Shown piece by piece: positions 23,701 through 31,839 of a stretch of DNA of 64,000 nucleotides. The DNA lies in NCBI GenBank assembly GCA_963728145.1, contig CAVSJA010000006.1:1-64000 (forward strand). The letters run 5' to 3'. Numbering within the stretch: position 1 is the stretch's first letter; the number at the start of each line of letters is the position of its first letter. This stretch comes from CAVSJA01 sp963728145. Its GTDB lineage: Bacteria; Bacteroidota; Bacteroidia; Chitinophagales; Chitinophagaceae. The position numbers and the translations under genes are program-made. Under the pieces are notes generated by a model. That model was not told where the DNA came from. It saw nothing but the letters and a program-made list of their open reading frames with translations, and made no database searches.

Positions 23701-23762
23701 CAACCGGAGCGTTAGATGTTGTGTTGAATACCGCTTTAACAACAAACCCTGATCCTGCTTAA
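20748..23762 (+). CDS. Large protein of unknown function with a GspG-like C-terminal domain
   Basis: About 1,004 residues from ATG 20748 (MANLINSQRSLL), chosen over an ATG 69 bases upstream because an A-rich stretch directly precedes it. I do not recognise the body. Around residues 235-435 is a conserved-looking segment (LHLERIEMTPVGIEHGELVH, then VNISHREWSTTTQTFENIV, a Ser/Thr-rich stretch, then RVDYFQLMRKWKVDL). A predicted coiled coil (ARYQANLSKLNDRKEQLQKEL) lies near residue 635. The last 70 residues match the C-terminal domain of type II secretion pseudopilin GspG: LYPKTLAELAP, LPLTDPWGNNFVYTCPG, then GGEGLDADINSW. A small beta-rich module (ITVDSGANQETVTV...FTLAHAAN) interrupts it. There is no signal peptide, membrane segment or prepilin site. 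The next gene begins one base after its stop. Confidence 0.8.
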   Translation: MANLINSQRSLLKATYVPTQSKNGPPENTNRVVEKVAMIRQLNIQPSEFDRLAQDPAVLALRVTPGPVTDNPFSKRSFPLLDLVRVLVNDNSSVTTSRYAPLLASVSVTDLNVLGQALATERKRIADIADNRMTQIITSFHKENPKAKVNRKDAMVWAIKKDDPAALHLQNLVRSRASVKLEKLGDADTTVAFTDNAATDAADTLSIVNGFLDRFKVEPVGRLHLERIEMTPVGIEHGELVHSVPLTPHEKVNISHREWSTTTQTFENIVSDSFTGYSEQGVAEKTDISQATTNESRQQSSLDVNGSVSASYSGAGFSVTASTGVDYNTHSDDFKSVKDSLAHSVAVTRTASARSRKDHKISFRTSSVAGTEDLAVRTLENTTNNAVRVDYFQLMRKWKVDLIRYGLRMTYDIVIPNPGNDLVVKVKELYDLSQQISMPHVFTVQLIDITTSNWKNYEQAFGVELEPPPLDPFMIMMSGNLQPSIDKFFFGPIDFDVPDGYAITGGHFHAQVHLDGGNFNSGHRAQINLTGENAGPGTTPRIGNEFTTTDGALEVDLSVNTVVGHTGKISLLYNYYNVESGGWLLNIQASPTTEAIGNWQAKVWAQVRDADEARYQANLSKLNDRKEQLQKELGDFDALTLRRMEREEIMKGVLQWLFGPSFQLQPGVLDFILDDPDTSVFKSNNAGAWQAILSYGEYIKYIHNAIEWENVLFFPYPYFWDATTRWPFKMFLVHPDPTHRAFIRAGCARVVLTIRPGFEESFANFMETYSLTGVLTSTHPYISIGNEIRNFAMTNYEAIPPANPDKNVRPLLFPEQRKAWADMQKLILLIEQLNTTRHNITISAIAGAGSSQCTPSSMAGIEYGTPITVDSGANQETVTVIGTTANTFTAVFTLAHAANTAAVIDNSVNLYPKTLAELAPMVNNATLPLTDPWGNNFVYTCPGLHGDFDLVCLGMDNQPGGEGLDADINSWAEGSVVSTWYEYTPTGALDVVLNTALTTNPDPA

Positions 23763-23763
23763 T

Positions 23764-25401
23764 ATGCCAGCCGCTCTAAATATACCGGTGATGGACAAAT
23801 GGAAATCGGTGATCGGGAAGCATTGCACTGAGGGAAACCAGGTAGATTATCTTGTCGATGGTAAGGATACTTTCCCATCATATAAAGAGGCAATACTTAC
23901 CGCAACCAATAACACACATTATATCTATTTGCTGGGTTGGTCATTGGAGGGGAACCTTCCCTTAGGCGGTCCTGGTTCATCCATACGAGAACTATTTACC
24001 AAAGCGTCATCAAGAGGAGTACAAATACGGTTAATGCTATGGAGCCTTTTTTATGATGCGGACTTCTATCTACCGGGCTTTCCGGGCAAGGATTCAAAAA
24101 CCATAGATCCCAATAATAATAAACCATGGGTTGATTTTGTGAATAGCCTGCCGACAGGTGCGGCAATTCTCGATCATAACACTATGCGGCCATTGATCAA
24201 TTCCCATCACCAGAAAGTGCTAATCGTAAAAGGAACGAAAGGACTGATCTCATTTTGCGGAGGTGTGGATATACATCCTGATCGCATCGAGGAAGTACAA
24301 GTCAGGAAGCCAGACAAGGAGAATGCATTTTACGGGGGATTCATTGAAGCTGGCGCAAAAGGTTCACCATACAATGATGTCCATTGCAAAATACAGGGCA
24401 AGGCAGCTCATCAACTGCTGGATGTATTTTTGCAACGTTGGAATTCGCATCCTGAACATTTCGCATTGGATCGGAATGTAAAAGACGGAGGAAAGGGACC
24501 TCTCATAGGAACTAAAGACCTGCACCCCCTACCGCTCACAAAACCCGGAAAGCAATTTGTCGGTATTAAGCGCACTTTCAATTTTGTCAATAGCAAGAAG
24601 GCCTGTATTGTTGAACATTCGATACAATCCGGCATGATAGCAGCAATTCGTGCGGCAAGAAGGTTTATCTACCTGGAAGATCAATATATGATCAGCATGC
24701 AAGCAGCAAGAGAATTGAGGAATGCACTCAAAAATATCCAGCACCTAACAATACTCACTACTGCATCAGAAATTTCAGACTTACCGCGACGATGGAGTTT
24801 ACGGGCCCGTTTCATTCAGGAAGTAATGAAGGGCGAGGGTGCTGATAAAAAGCTGCGCATATTTTATAAAGTGGGTCCTGGCTCCGGACAAAAACCTGAG
24901 TTTGGTCGTATGACCTATATTCATTCAAAGGCCTGGGTCTTTGATGATCAGCTTGCTGTTATTGGATCAGCCAATTGTAATCGCAGAGGTTGGGAATCAG
25001 ATAGCGAAGTAGCTGCATTTATCATGGATACTATGGAAGGAACCAATCCCTCCGATTACAGTTTTGCTCAGCGTTTGCGGATCGCGCTTTGGAAAAAACA
25101 CCTTGGTATAGAAAAGGAAACTGATGTTTATAACGGAATTGATCATGCGAAGTTGTGGCTCGAAAAATCCATGGACCGATCCAGTGCAATTCGTCGTTAC
25201 AATCCTGATGCCGACCGCGATAAGACTGATGACTTACTCAATCCTGATTTTTGGGGCTCAGAAGGAGTATCTGATCCGGGTGCCGATGGATTAAAACCAT
25301 GTCCTCTTCAAAATCCCAAACTAACAGAAAAAGAAGCCCAGGAATACTTTGAAGGTGGCGGTGGTAGCTTCGGCGGAGGTGGTGCTTCTGGTAATTGGTG
25401 A
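23764..25401 (+). CDS. Phospholipase D superfamily protein
   Basis: 545 residues with two HKD-type regions. The first is SHHQKVLIV (H149, K151) followed by FCGGVDIHPDR; at the usual Asp position it has Lys156. The second is complete: YIHSKAWVFDD (H387, K389, D394) with VIGSANCNRRGW. Between them lie DVHCKIQGKAAHQLLDVFLQRW and FIYLEDQYMI, both typical of eukaryote-like phospholipases D, so phospholipid hydrolysis or transphosphatidylation is more likely than nuclease activity. The C-terminus is Gly-rich (FEGGGGSFGGGGASGNW). No signal peptide is visible. The gene starts one base after the large protein's stop and is followed by a strong terminator, so the two form a closed operon. The substrate is unknown. 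Confidence 0.85.
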   Translation: MPAALNIPVMDKWKSVIGKHCTEGNQVDYLVDGKDTFPSYKEAILTATNNTHYIYLLGWSLEGNLPLGGPGSSIRELFTKASSRGVQIRLMLWSLFYDADFYLPGFPGKDSKTIDPNNNKPWVDFVNSLPTGAAILDHNTMRPLINSHHQKVLIVKGTKGLISFCGGVDIHPDRIEEVQVRKPDKENAFYGGFIEAGAKGSPYNDVHCKIQGKAAHQLLDVFLQRWNSHPEHFALDRNVKDGGKGPLIGTKDLHPLPLTKPGKQFVGIKRTFNFVNSKKACIVEHSIQSGMIAAIRAARRFIYLEDQYMISMQAARELRNALKNIQHLTILTTASEISDLPRRWSLRARFIQEVMKGEGADKKLRIFYKVGPGSGQKPEFGRMTYIHSKAWVFDDQLAVIGSANCNRRGWESDSEVAAFIMDTMEGTNPSDYSFAQRLRIALWKKHLGIEKETDVYNGIDHAKLWLEKSMDRSSAIRRYNPDADRDKTDDLLNPDFWGSEGVSDPGADGLKPCPLQNPKLTEKEAQEYFEGGGGSFGGGGASGNW

Positions 25402-25442
25402 AGTAATGAATTTCTAATTCACATTTGACGTTGCAAATAGGC

Positions 25443-25557
25443 TTCCGAACAAACTTCTAAATTCAAGCGCGTTTCCGCGAAGCGGAACGCGCTGTTTTTT
25501 CGCCAGGCATTCCGTCATTCCCGTCTCGCCGAGGCGGGAGGAATCTTTTGTTCGGAA
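25443..25557. repeat. Nested inverted-repeat block after the PLD gene
   Basis: Perfect 11-base outer inverted repeats, TTCCGAACAAA (25443-25453) and TTTGTTCGGAA (25547-25557), enclose two inner hairpins: the terminator-like stem at 25,466-25,494 and a second with CCCGTCTCGCCGAGGCGGGAG near 25,520. A variant of the second inner hairpin recurs near 28,070-28,099. Confidence 0.6.
25466..25500 (+). terminator. Rho-independent terminator of the PLD cassette
   Basis: Stem AGCGCGTTTCCGC / GCGGAACGCGCT with a one-base bulge and a GAA loop, followed by a run of six T. It lies 65 bases after the PLD stop. Confidence 0.75.
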
Positions 25558-25570
25558 CGACGACCAGTTA

Positions 25571-28056
25571 CTACCGGAACAGTTCTGTCTTCCTCCCCAC
25601 CATCCCCGCCACACAATACGCCCCCGCCGCCACCAACATCACCACCATCGATCCCCACTCAACCCCCACAATCGTCGCCAGCGCCGTACTAATCACCGAA
25701 AAACATCCATTCAATCCCCAGGCCCAAGGCCGCATGGCTAAGGAATTGCTGAGAGTTGATTTGAGACAATTTTTTAAGTCCCGCAGGAAATGGAATACCC
25801 ATGCAAAATGCAAGAGGGGCGTGAGCAAAATAACCATCAAGATTTTAGTGGCAAGGTTGCCATCAATGGTATTCTGAAGTATCGGAGTAAGTGCAAATGC
25901 ATAAATAATCAGCAACAGAACAATTGCTGAAAGAATGAATAAGAAACGCTTTCTTTTTTCGGTTATATAAGACGAAGCATAACTACCGAAACCTGAAAAG
26001 ATCAACAAGGAAGTGATCACCGCAGAAGCTGCATAAACCGGTTGGCCGAAATAAAGTATGAAGCGCTGGATTAAAACCATTTCAACAAACATGTAGCCGA
26101 GGCCAATACTACTGAAATAAAGAAAGACTCTGAACCCCACCCCCTGTCCCCCTAACGCCTGCGCTAAAGCTTCGGCGTCGGCGCAAGGGGGAACTTAGGT
26201 CACGCATCCTGACTAATAGCGGAAGAATGATGAGCACAAATGATATGATGGAGATCTGTATGAGCGTCACTATGACCAGTACATATCCGATCTCAAAAAA
26301 AGGAATTGAGCGGTTGCCGAATTGGTCTGCGAGCAGTGGGAGGCTTTTCCATCGGATGAACTGGGAAAAATAAGGTCGATTATCTGTGGCCGGCTCTGAT
26401 ATTGAAATCATATTCGTTGTAAAGTGTTTTTCTTTCATCAGTAAATAATTTGTCCATGTTCCGCAAAAGACTGCTATCCTGTAGCTCGTGGTAATTAACT
26501 CTTTCATCATCCGAGACTTCGGGTTGCAGGCCGGGTAAGAAAACCGGATCAAATTGCAATTGATCGCAAAAGTTTCTGATGTTTTTTATTTCGGGTTCGG
26601 TTAATGCAGATTTCGTTACCACAAAACTGATCGTATTCCAGGATCTGATTGCTGCAATATGATTTCGCGGTTCTGGAATTTTTAGTTCTTCCAATACTTC
26701 TATGAGTGTGCCGAGTAGTTTCAGTGGATTCCTGGCCGGGTAATCCATCCAGACTGTTACAGTGATTGCTCCTCTGCTATTCAGTCGTTGCCATATTTCT
26801 AAAAAAGATTCTTTGGTTAGTAAAAATTGTTCGCGCAGTGCAAACAATCCTGCAGATCCTCCAAAACTTCCAATCTCTGGCAACACGATGAGATCATAAT
26901 GCGCAGTATCCGTTTTTATGAAAGTACGAGCCTCCAGGTCCCGGACTGCGATTGAAGGATGATAAAAAAGAGAATCATTATAAGTCGCCAATTCATTCTT
27001 CAATGCGCGCAGCAAAAATGGATTTGGTTCAACAGCCTGAATAAATTTTGCCTGATGACTGAGTGCATGCGCCAGCTCTGTACCCGTTCCTCCACTCAAG
27101 ACCAATACGCGATCTCTTTGAGTCATTATATATGGAAGGGCAAATGTGGAGGAGCGAAGTATGAATGATGAATCGTATGGACCACCAATTACTGCACCCT
27201 GCCAATCACCATTAGTGAAGACTGCTGCTTTTACTTCTGCAATCCGTGGCGTGGTAAGACTAAGCCCCGGGCCAAAACGTAAGACTGGTGAAGTCACGGC
27301 TTGTAATACACCATATGGACTGGTTTTCTCCAGTTTGATCTCCGCATCGGGCAACAACATGGTTTTGTTGAGGTCCTTGAATTGGGAGGGTTGTAATTGT
27401 GAAGGAAGAATTATTTTCCATACACATGTTATTGAAACAATAAGTGCAATGATCAGTAAGATTGATTTACTTCTTCTTTGCAGGCTAATGCCATTGGCAG
27501 GAACAATCATTATGATTGCAGCCACTACGGGCAAGAGTGAAAAAATTGCCGACAACTGATTGGGAAAGAAAAACCATAATCCAATTAATGCCAGCAGTCC
27601 TCCTGCACCAGAACCCAGGAGATTGGCGAAGTAAATTTTTCCGATCCTCATTATATGATGATCGAAGAGGATGCCGATCGCAAGCGCTCCAAGGAAGAAT
27701 GGAATAAAAAACAAGAGATAGGTGAGCAGCAACCTGCCCATCTGCGAATAGTTTGTAAATAAGAGGTAGGAGTCAAAGCGAATAAAGGATAATTGCGAAA
27801 GCTCTGTAACCAATGCCATCGTGAATCCGCATCCCATCATTAATAATGGAAGAAGAAAATGGATATGCTTCAATAATCTTCGCCTGAAAATTGCTAACGC
27901 TGTTCCCGCTGCACCAAAGCCCAGCATCGCTACCGAGATGATCATGTAGGCGAAGTGGTACCATTGGACGATGGATAATATTTGAATCAACACCAATTGA
28001 AATGCAATGATTGATGCGGATAATAAACCCAGGGATATGAGTGTGCGAGTGTGCAT
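25571..28056 (-). CDS. Membrane-bound spermidine synthase-like protein, two frameshifts
   Basis: Reconstructed from 26380-28056, 26109-26552 and 25571-26140, about 820 residues. The N-terminal 230 residues contain about seven membrane segments. A Rossmann-type methyltransferase/spermidine-synthase domain follows (RVLVLSGGTGTELAHAL, FIQAVEPNPFLLRAL, YDLIVLPEIGSF), then SEPATDNRPYFSQF, which commonly precedes the second membrane half in this family, and four or more C-terminal segments. Breaks occur near 26,405 (within the FNISEPATDNRPY join) and near 26,120. The second coincides with a copy of a palindromic repeat (26,135-26,195) lying inside the gene; translated, it adds a basic linker (LRRRRSFSAGVRGTGGG) between membrane segments. 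Substrate is unknown: the polyamine enzyme's catalytic Asp context is not obvious. Confidence 0.75.
26135..26195. repeat. Palindromic repeat family D inserted in a coding region
   Basis: CCCCCTAACGCCTGCGCTAA, AAGCTT, then GGCGTCGGCGCAAGGGGG: outer C/G arms with an inner GCGCTAAAGC...GCGTCGGCGC stem. It closely matches the copy at 47,584-47,646. Confidence 0.7.
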
Positions 28057-28542
28057 AGAAGGTTCCCGCCGTCATCCCCGTCCCGCCGTTGGCGGGAGGG
28101 ACTCCCCCAGCAGGGACTTCGAATTAGATGCAATTTACGGGGGGACTCTGCGTTTCGCGATTGGCGAGGAGATGTACGCAGTATATGTAATGAGCCAATC
28201 TGTAAGTGGTTCCACCATCAGAAGTTCCCGCAGAGTCTCCCCCAGCAGGGGCTTCGAAATTTCATGCAACTTACGGGGGGACTCTGCGTCTATCCCGCCA
28301 TGGCGGGATGGAGATGTACGCAGCACATGCAATGAGAAACTCTGTAAGTGGTTTCGGACATTACAAGGTTCCCGTGTTATTGGAACCATACTCTTCCGCC
28401 CTGCGGGCAGGCGCAGAGTCCCCCCGTAAGATGCGTCTAATTTGGGGTCTCTGCTGGGGGAGACTCTGCGGGAACATCAATGGGAGACTCTGCGAGAACC
28501 TCCGAACATCCTTCGCTCCCATCCGCCGCACTTCAGCAGTAT
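28057..28542. repeat. Palindromic repeat family A cluster (three cores)
   Basis: Three cores of about 59 bases, at 28,100-28,152 (left arm altered), 28,229-28,288 and 28,412-28,470, with an extra half-arm to 28,500. Each has arms CGCAGAGTCTCCCCC and GGGGGGACTCTGCG (or the reverse complement) around about 25 variable bases. The last two point toward each other, separated by spacer DNA. The region lies between divergent/tandem gene ends and has no believable gene; open frames through it are repeat-derived. Confidence 0.85.
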
Positions 28543-29232
28543 TCACTTTCTTGTAAACGGAACAAATGTTACAGCGAGCAGATTCTTAGTCGTCGTCTTC
28601 TTCCCCTTCTTCTCAACCAGCATCAAGTATTGCGTCATCATTGGCGAGCCAACAGGAATCACCATCTTGCCACTATCCTTCAACTGTTCAATCAATGGGG
28701 GTGGAATATATTCAGCAGCGGCTGTTACGATAATGGCGTCGAAGGGTGCGTGTTCCTTCCATCCATGGAAACCGTCGGCACTTTTTACGTGGACATTTTT
28801 ATAGCCGAGGTTTTTCAGTTTTTCGGTAGATGCCTTAGCCAATTCAGGAATAATCTCGATTGTATAAACATCCTTTACAATCGGAGAAAGTACAGCGGCC
28901 TGGTAGCCTGAGCCGGTGCCGATTTCTAACACTTTAAAATTCTTCTTTGGCTTGATTACTTCGGTCATGTAGGCTACGATATAGGGTTGTGAAATCGTTT
29001 GGCCGTAGCCGATAGGGAGGGGACGATCTTCATAAGCATTCGCGGTGAGGTTGGAAGGAACGAATTCATGCCTCTTCACAGTTCGCAGGGCGTTTAACAC
29101 GGTGGTATCTGTTATACCGCGGCGTTGAATCTGCTGCTTCACCATGTTTTCTCTTTTTTCCTTGTAGGCATCGTCCTGGTTCAAGGAAAAAAAAGGAAGG
29201 AATAATAACAGATGATGGGATTTAAGCCTCAT
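28543..29232 (-). CDS. pcm: Protein-L-isoaspartate O-methyltransferase
   Basis: About 229 residues, starting at ATG 29230-29232 (MRLKSHHLLLFLPFF), which gives a signal-like hydrophobic N-terminus. The longer open frame to 29,454 is only a GC-rich repeat being read through. Family motifs are clear: ENMVKQQIQRRGI, VPSNLTANAYEDRPLPIGYGQTISQPYIVAYM, SAM motif I VLEIGTGSGYQAAVL, then FDAIIVTAAAEYIPPPLIEQL. The enzyme methylates isoaspartyl residues in aged proteins for repair. The N-terminal hydrophobic stretch suggests an exported form, as in several Bacteroidota homologues. Confidence 0.9.
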   Translation of the reverse strand: MRLKSHHLLLFLPFFSLNQDDAYKEKRENMVKQQIQRRGITDTTVLNALRTVKRHEFVPSNLTANAYEDRPLPIGYGQTISQPYIVAYMTEVIKPKKNFKVLEIGTGSGYQAAVLSPIVKDVYTIEIIPELAKASTEKLKNLGYKNVHVKSADGFHGWKEHAPFDAIIVTAAAEYIPPPLIEQLKDSGKMVIPVGSPMMTQYLMLVEKKGKKTTTKNLLAVTFVPFTRK

Positions 29233-29319
29233 GACCTGGTGAATTTCAATGCAATTTATCACATTAAGATTCCATGCACTGGGCGGATCAATGCCGTGAG
29301 TATGGCGACCGAACACCAG

Positions 29320-29446
29320 GGACGCTGGGCCGGGCGTCCCCGCCCGGCCTTTGCGAAAGCGGGGATTCGGTAAGGTCTCAAGGCGTAGCAGGCTTATCCG
29401 TGACAAAGCCCACTTTGCGCAAGAGCCGGGCGGGGACGCCCGGCAC
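29320..29446. repeat. GC-rich palindromic repeat family E pair
   Basis: GCCGGGCGTCCCCGCCCGGC (29,329-29,348) and its reverse form (29,425-29,444) stand head to head about 75 bases apart, upstream of pcm. Each copy is itself palindromic. The same pair occurs at 61,200-61,328. Confidence 0.75.
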
Positions 29447-29588
29447 AGCGGCAATTTTCCCGCATCTGGGAAATTGTTTTACACTTACAATATAGCTTCC
29501 TGAAAATCAATTGCGAAACTTTTACTCTCGGGCAGGGATCAACGCAGGAATGACTTTTGTGAAATGCCTTTTATTAAATGCAACTCAA

Positions 29589-30194
29589 ATGAAAAACATA
29601 TTATTTACTGCCGTATTGATACTCGCCTGCTTTGCTTTAAAAGCACAATCAAACTGCAACTTTGGAATAAAAGCTGGCGGTCAGGCTGCAAAATTTGGAC
29701 AAGAGGGTACTAATTGGGATACAAAATACCGTTGGCATGCAGGGCTCCTTGCGCACATCCACCTATCGAAGCAATTTGCTATTCAACCGGAATTAATCTA
29801 TTCAGCCCAGGGAGCAGAGCACATTACACCGGAGAACATTACACCCAAAACAGATACGCAGATAGAATTGAACTATCTGAATCTTCCTGTCGTTTTCCAG
29901 TATATGTTCGGTTCGGGTTTTCGTGTTCAGGCTGGTCCACAATTAGGAATTCGGCTGAATGCGAAAAGATCTGTTAATGGTGTGGAAAGCGATATTAAAA
30001 ATTCTTTCACAAAGGCTGATCTGGGTGTATTAGGTGGTTTTAGCTATGTTACGAAATTTGGACTTGGATTCGATGCTCGTTACGTTTATGGACTTACTGA
30101 TATTGCAAAAGAAGGTAATACTGCTGAACTTGGATCAGATCTCAACAACCTGGTGATTCAGGTGGGTGCGTTTTATCAATTCAAGCATAAATAA
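29589..30194 (+). CDS. Outer-membrane beta-barrel protein, porin family
   Basis: 201 residues from ATG 29589 (MKNILFTAVLILACFALKAQ, a signal peptide ending ALKAQ). Start preferred over the ATG 78 bases upstream because only this one places the signal sequence at the terminus. The mature part has alternating strands typical of the OMP_b-brl family: FGIKAGGQAAKFG, FAIQPELIYSAQGAE, LNYLNLPVVFQYMFG, GFRVQAGPQLGIRL, ending VIQVGAFYQFKHK with a terminal aromatic strand. Probably an outer-membrane protein of unknown cargo. A family C repeat begins directly after the stop. Confidence 0.85.
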   Translation: MKNILFTAVLILACFALKAQSNCNFGIKAGGQAAKFGQEGTNWDTKYRWHAGLLAHIHLSKQFAIQPELIYSAQGAEHITPENITPKTDTQIELNYLNLPVVFQYMFGSGFRVQAGPQLGIRLNAKRSVNGVESDIKNSFTKADLGVLGGFSYVTKFGLGFDARYVYGLTDIAKEGNTAELGSDLNNLVIQVGAFYQFKHK

Positions 30195-30195
30195 G

Positions 30196-30270
30196 GGAGA
30201 TAACATCTGCCCCCACGCGCTCTCCGTAATTTGAGGAAACTTGCGGGGACAGATGTAATCTCATACTAGC
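30196..30270. repeat. Palindromic repeat family C copy
   Basis: GGAGATAACATCTGCCCCC and, about 35 bases on, GCGGGGACAGATGTAATCTC form the arms; the copy starts 2 bases after a stop codon. The rest of the spacer to 30,408 shows nothing further. Confidence 0.7.
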
Positions 30271-30408
30271 GTCTCTCCAATCGTAATGTACCTTACACCG
30301 TCGGCTGTTTCTATTCGTATTATATTCGCGAGTTACTAATCAATCAGAAACATTGTGTTGCGTGTCTCCAACTATTGCCGAAGAAAGATTCTTCGAGGTG
30401 GTAGGGAT

Positions 30409-31066
30409 TAGTTCCGAACCCTAAAGATGCAACTCGCAAATGCATAAGTGAACTTTGCATTCGCAGGGTTCGGAACTCTAACGGAGACCACTAAGTTCCG
30501 AACCCTAAAGATGCAACTTCGAACCGAATCGCGCAGACCGCAGGGTTCGGAACGGAACTCTAACGGAGACCACCCGGTTCCGAACCCTAAATATGCAACT
30601 TCGAACCGAATCGCGCAGACCGCAGGGTTCGGAACTCTAAACGATAGTTCGGGACTACACATGACGACAACCTTACCGGCACGTCCTCATCCTGATCGCA
30701 TTCTCGACCCAAATAGGGTTCCGAACCCTGTAAGATCATTAGTACTTGGCAAGTTACCTTTCTAGGGTTCGGAACCTGGTCCGAACTCTTTAGGGTTCGG
30801 AACTCTAACGGAGACCACCCAGTTCCGAACCCTAAATATGCAACTTCGAACCGAATCGCGCAGACCGCAGGGTTCGGAACTCTAAACGATAGTTCGGGAC
30901 TATACATGACGACAATCTTGCCGGCTTGGCACGCTCCGCCCAAATAGGGTTCCGAACCCTGCAAGATCATAAGTACTTGGCAAGTTACCTTTCTAGGGTT
31001 CGGAACCTGGTCCGTGCTATTTAGGGTTCGGAACCTGGTTCATACTAATTAGGGTTCGGAACCTGG
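30409..31066. repeat. Repeat family B array (TTCCGAACCCTA palindromes)
   Basis: At least ten half-sites of GTTCCGAACCCTA or its complement TAGGGTTCGGAAC over 650 bases, in two forms. One has about 45 bases between half-sites (CTTCGAACCGAATCGCGCAG inside), the other about 50 (TTGGCAAGTTACC inside). Spacers such as CTCTAACGGAGACCACC recur, and a block of about 250 bases is present twice (30,570-30,780 and 30,815-31,020). The array runs up to the stop of the next, leftward gene. Confidence 0.85.
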
Positions 31067-31069
31067 CTC

Positions 31070-31717
31070 TTAGCTCGTCCACCACTCCTCCTCTTCATCA
31101 TCTTCATCCCACCCATAATCAAAGGGCTCGCCGTATTCATTATCAAAATGCTTATCCAAATGATATGGATAATACTTCCAAAAATCTCTTCCATGTTTTC
31201 GTTTGAGATATTCCAGTTCACGTTCCAGTTCCCTCGCTCTTTCTTCCTCCGGACTTAAATCCTCATCAATGAAATTTGAGAAAAGCTCTGCAAAGAATGC
31301 GCATTGACAATATTCACCTAATGCGCATTTCATATGTTCCGTTCCGGGCCGGCAGACTTCAAAGAATCCCATATGCCAATACTTCACTTTGGCTTCCTGG
31401 TCGAAATTGTCGCGGATCGCATTGTATTGAATTCGTTCGGGCACCGAGAATTGGAGAACGAAACGCCAATTGTATTCGTCGAGCATTTTTATCAGCGCTT
31501 TGAGAAGAAGATTTATTTGGGCATCATTCAACATTGATTCAGGTGGAAGCATGTCGGCGCGGATGCCTGTCCATTCCTCGAGATTTCGAACTTGTGCAGT
31601 TTCATCTTCGGTTTTATCGGGAATCCAAAGAATTAATTCATTTTCATAAACTGGCCGGCAATAATTCTGCGTCGCAGATTCGATATCGGCGAGGAGCTGG
31701 TTTAGATATTCTTCCAT
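31070..31717 (-). CDS. Hypothetical protein, acidic C-terminus
   Basis: 215 residues, no family recognised. It has a helical N-terminus (MEEYLNQLLADIESATQNY), a central region with three Cys (VCRPGTEHMKCALGEYCQC) that could bind metal, a charged helix (PEEERARELERELEYLKRKHG) and a strongly acidic tail (DYGWDEDDEEEEWW). No signal peptide or membrane segment. It is bounded by repeat arrays on both sides, so it is probably a single-gene unit. Confidence 0.7.
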   Translation of the reverse strand: MEEYLNQLLADIESATQNYCRPVYENELILWIPDKTEDETAQVRNLEEWTGIRADMLPPESMLNDAQINLLLKALIKMLDEYNWRFVLQFSVPERIQYNAIRDNFDQEAKVKYWHMGFFEVCRPGTEHMKCALGEYCQCAFFAELFSNFIDEDLSPEEERARELERELEYLKRKHGRDFWKYYPYHLDKHFDNEYGEPFDYGWDEDDEEEEWWTS

Positions 31718-31839
31718 GGCTAAAGTTTGTCCGTTCTTCGATAGTCAAAGTTATTCTTGCGTAAAGCGGATCGAAACGTTTTTTCACCAGATTTTGTGGG
31801 ATTTTCATCAGTGAATATAGTGGCGGAGGTTGAGGTCCC

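Noticed and set aside
25571..28056. Two independent membrane-protein genes
   Set aside because: The halves read as one protein with shared family pattern; the SEPATDNRPYFSQF join spans the first frame change.
28543..29454. Longer N-terminus for the pcm gene
   Set aside because: The first 74 codons are a GC-rich repeat read through; the Met at 29,232 gives a normal family length with a signal-like start.
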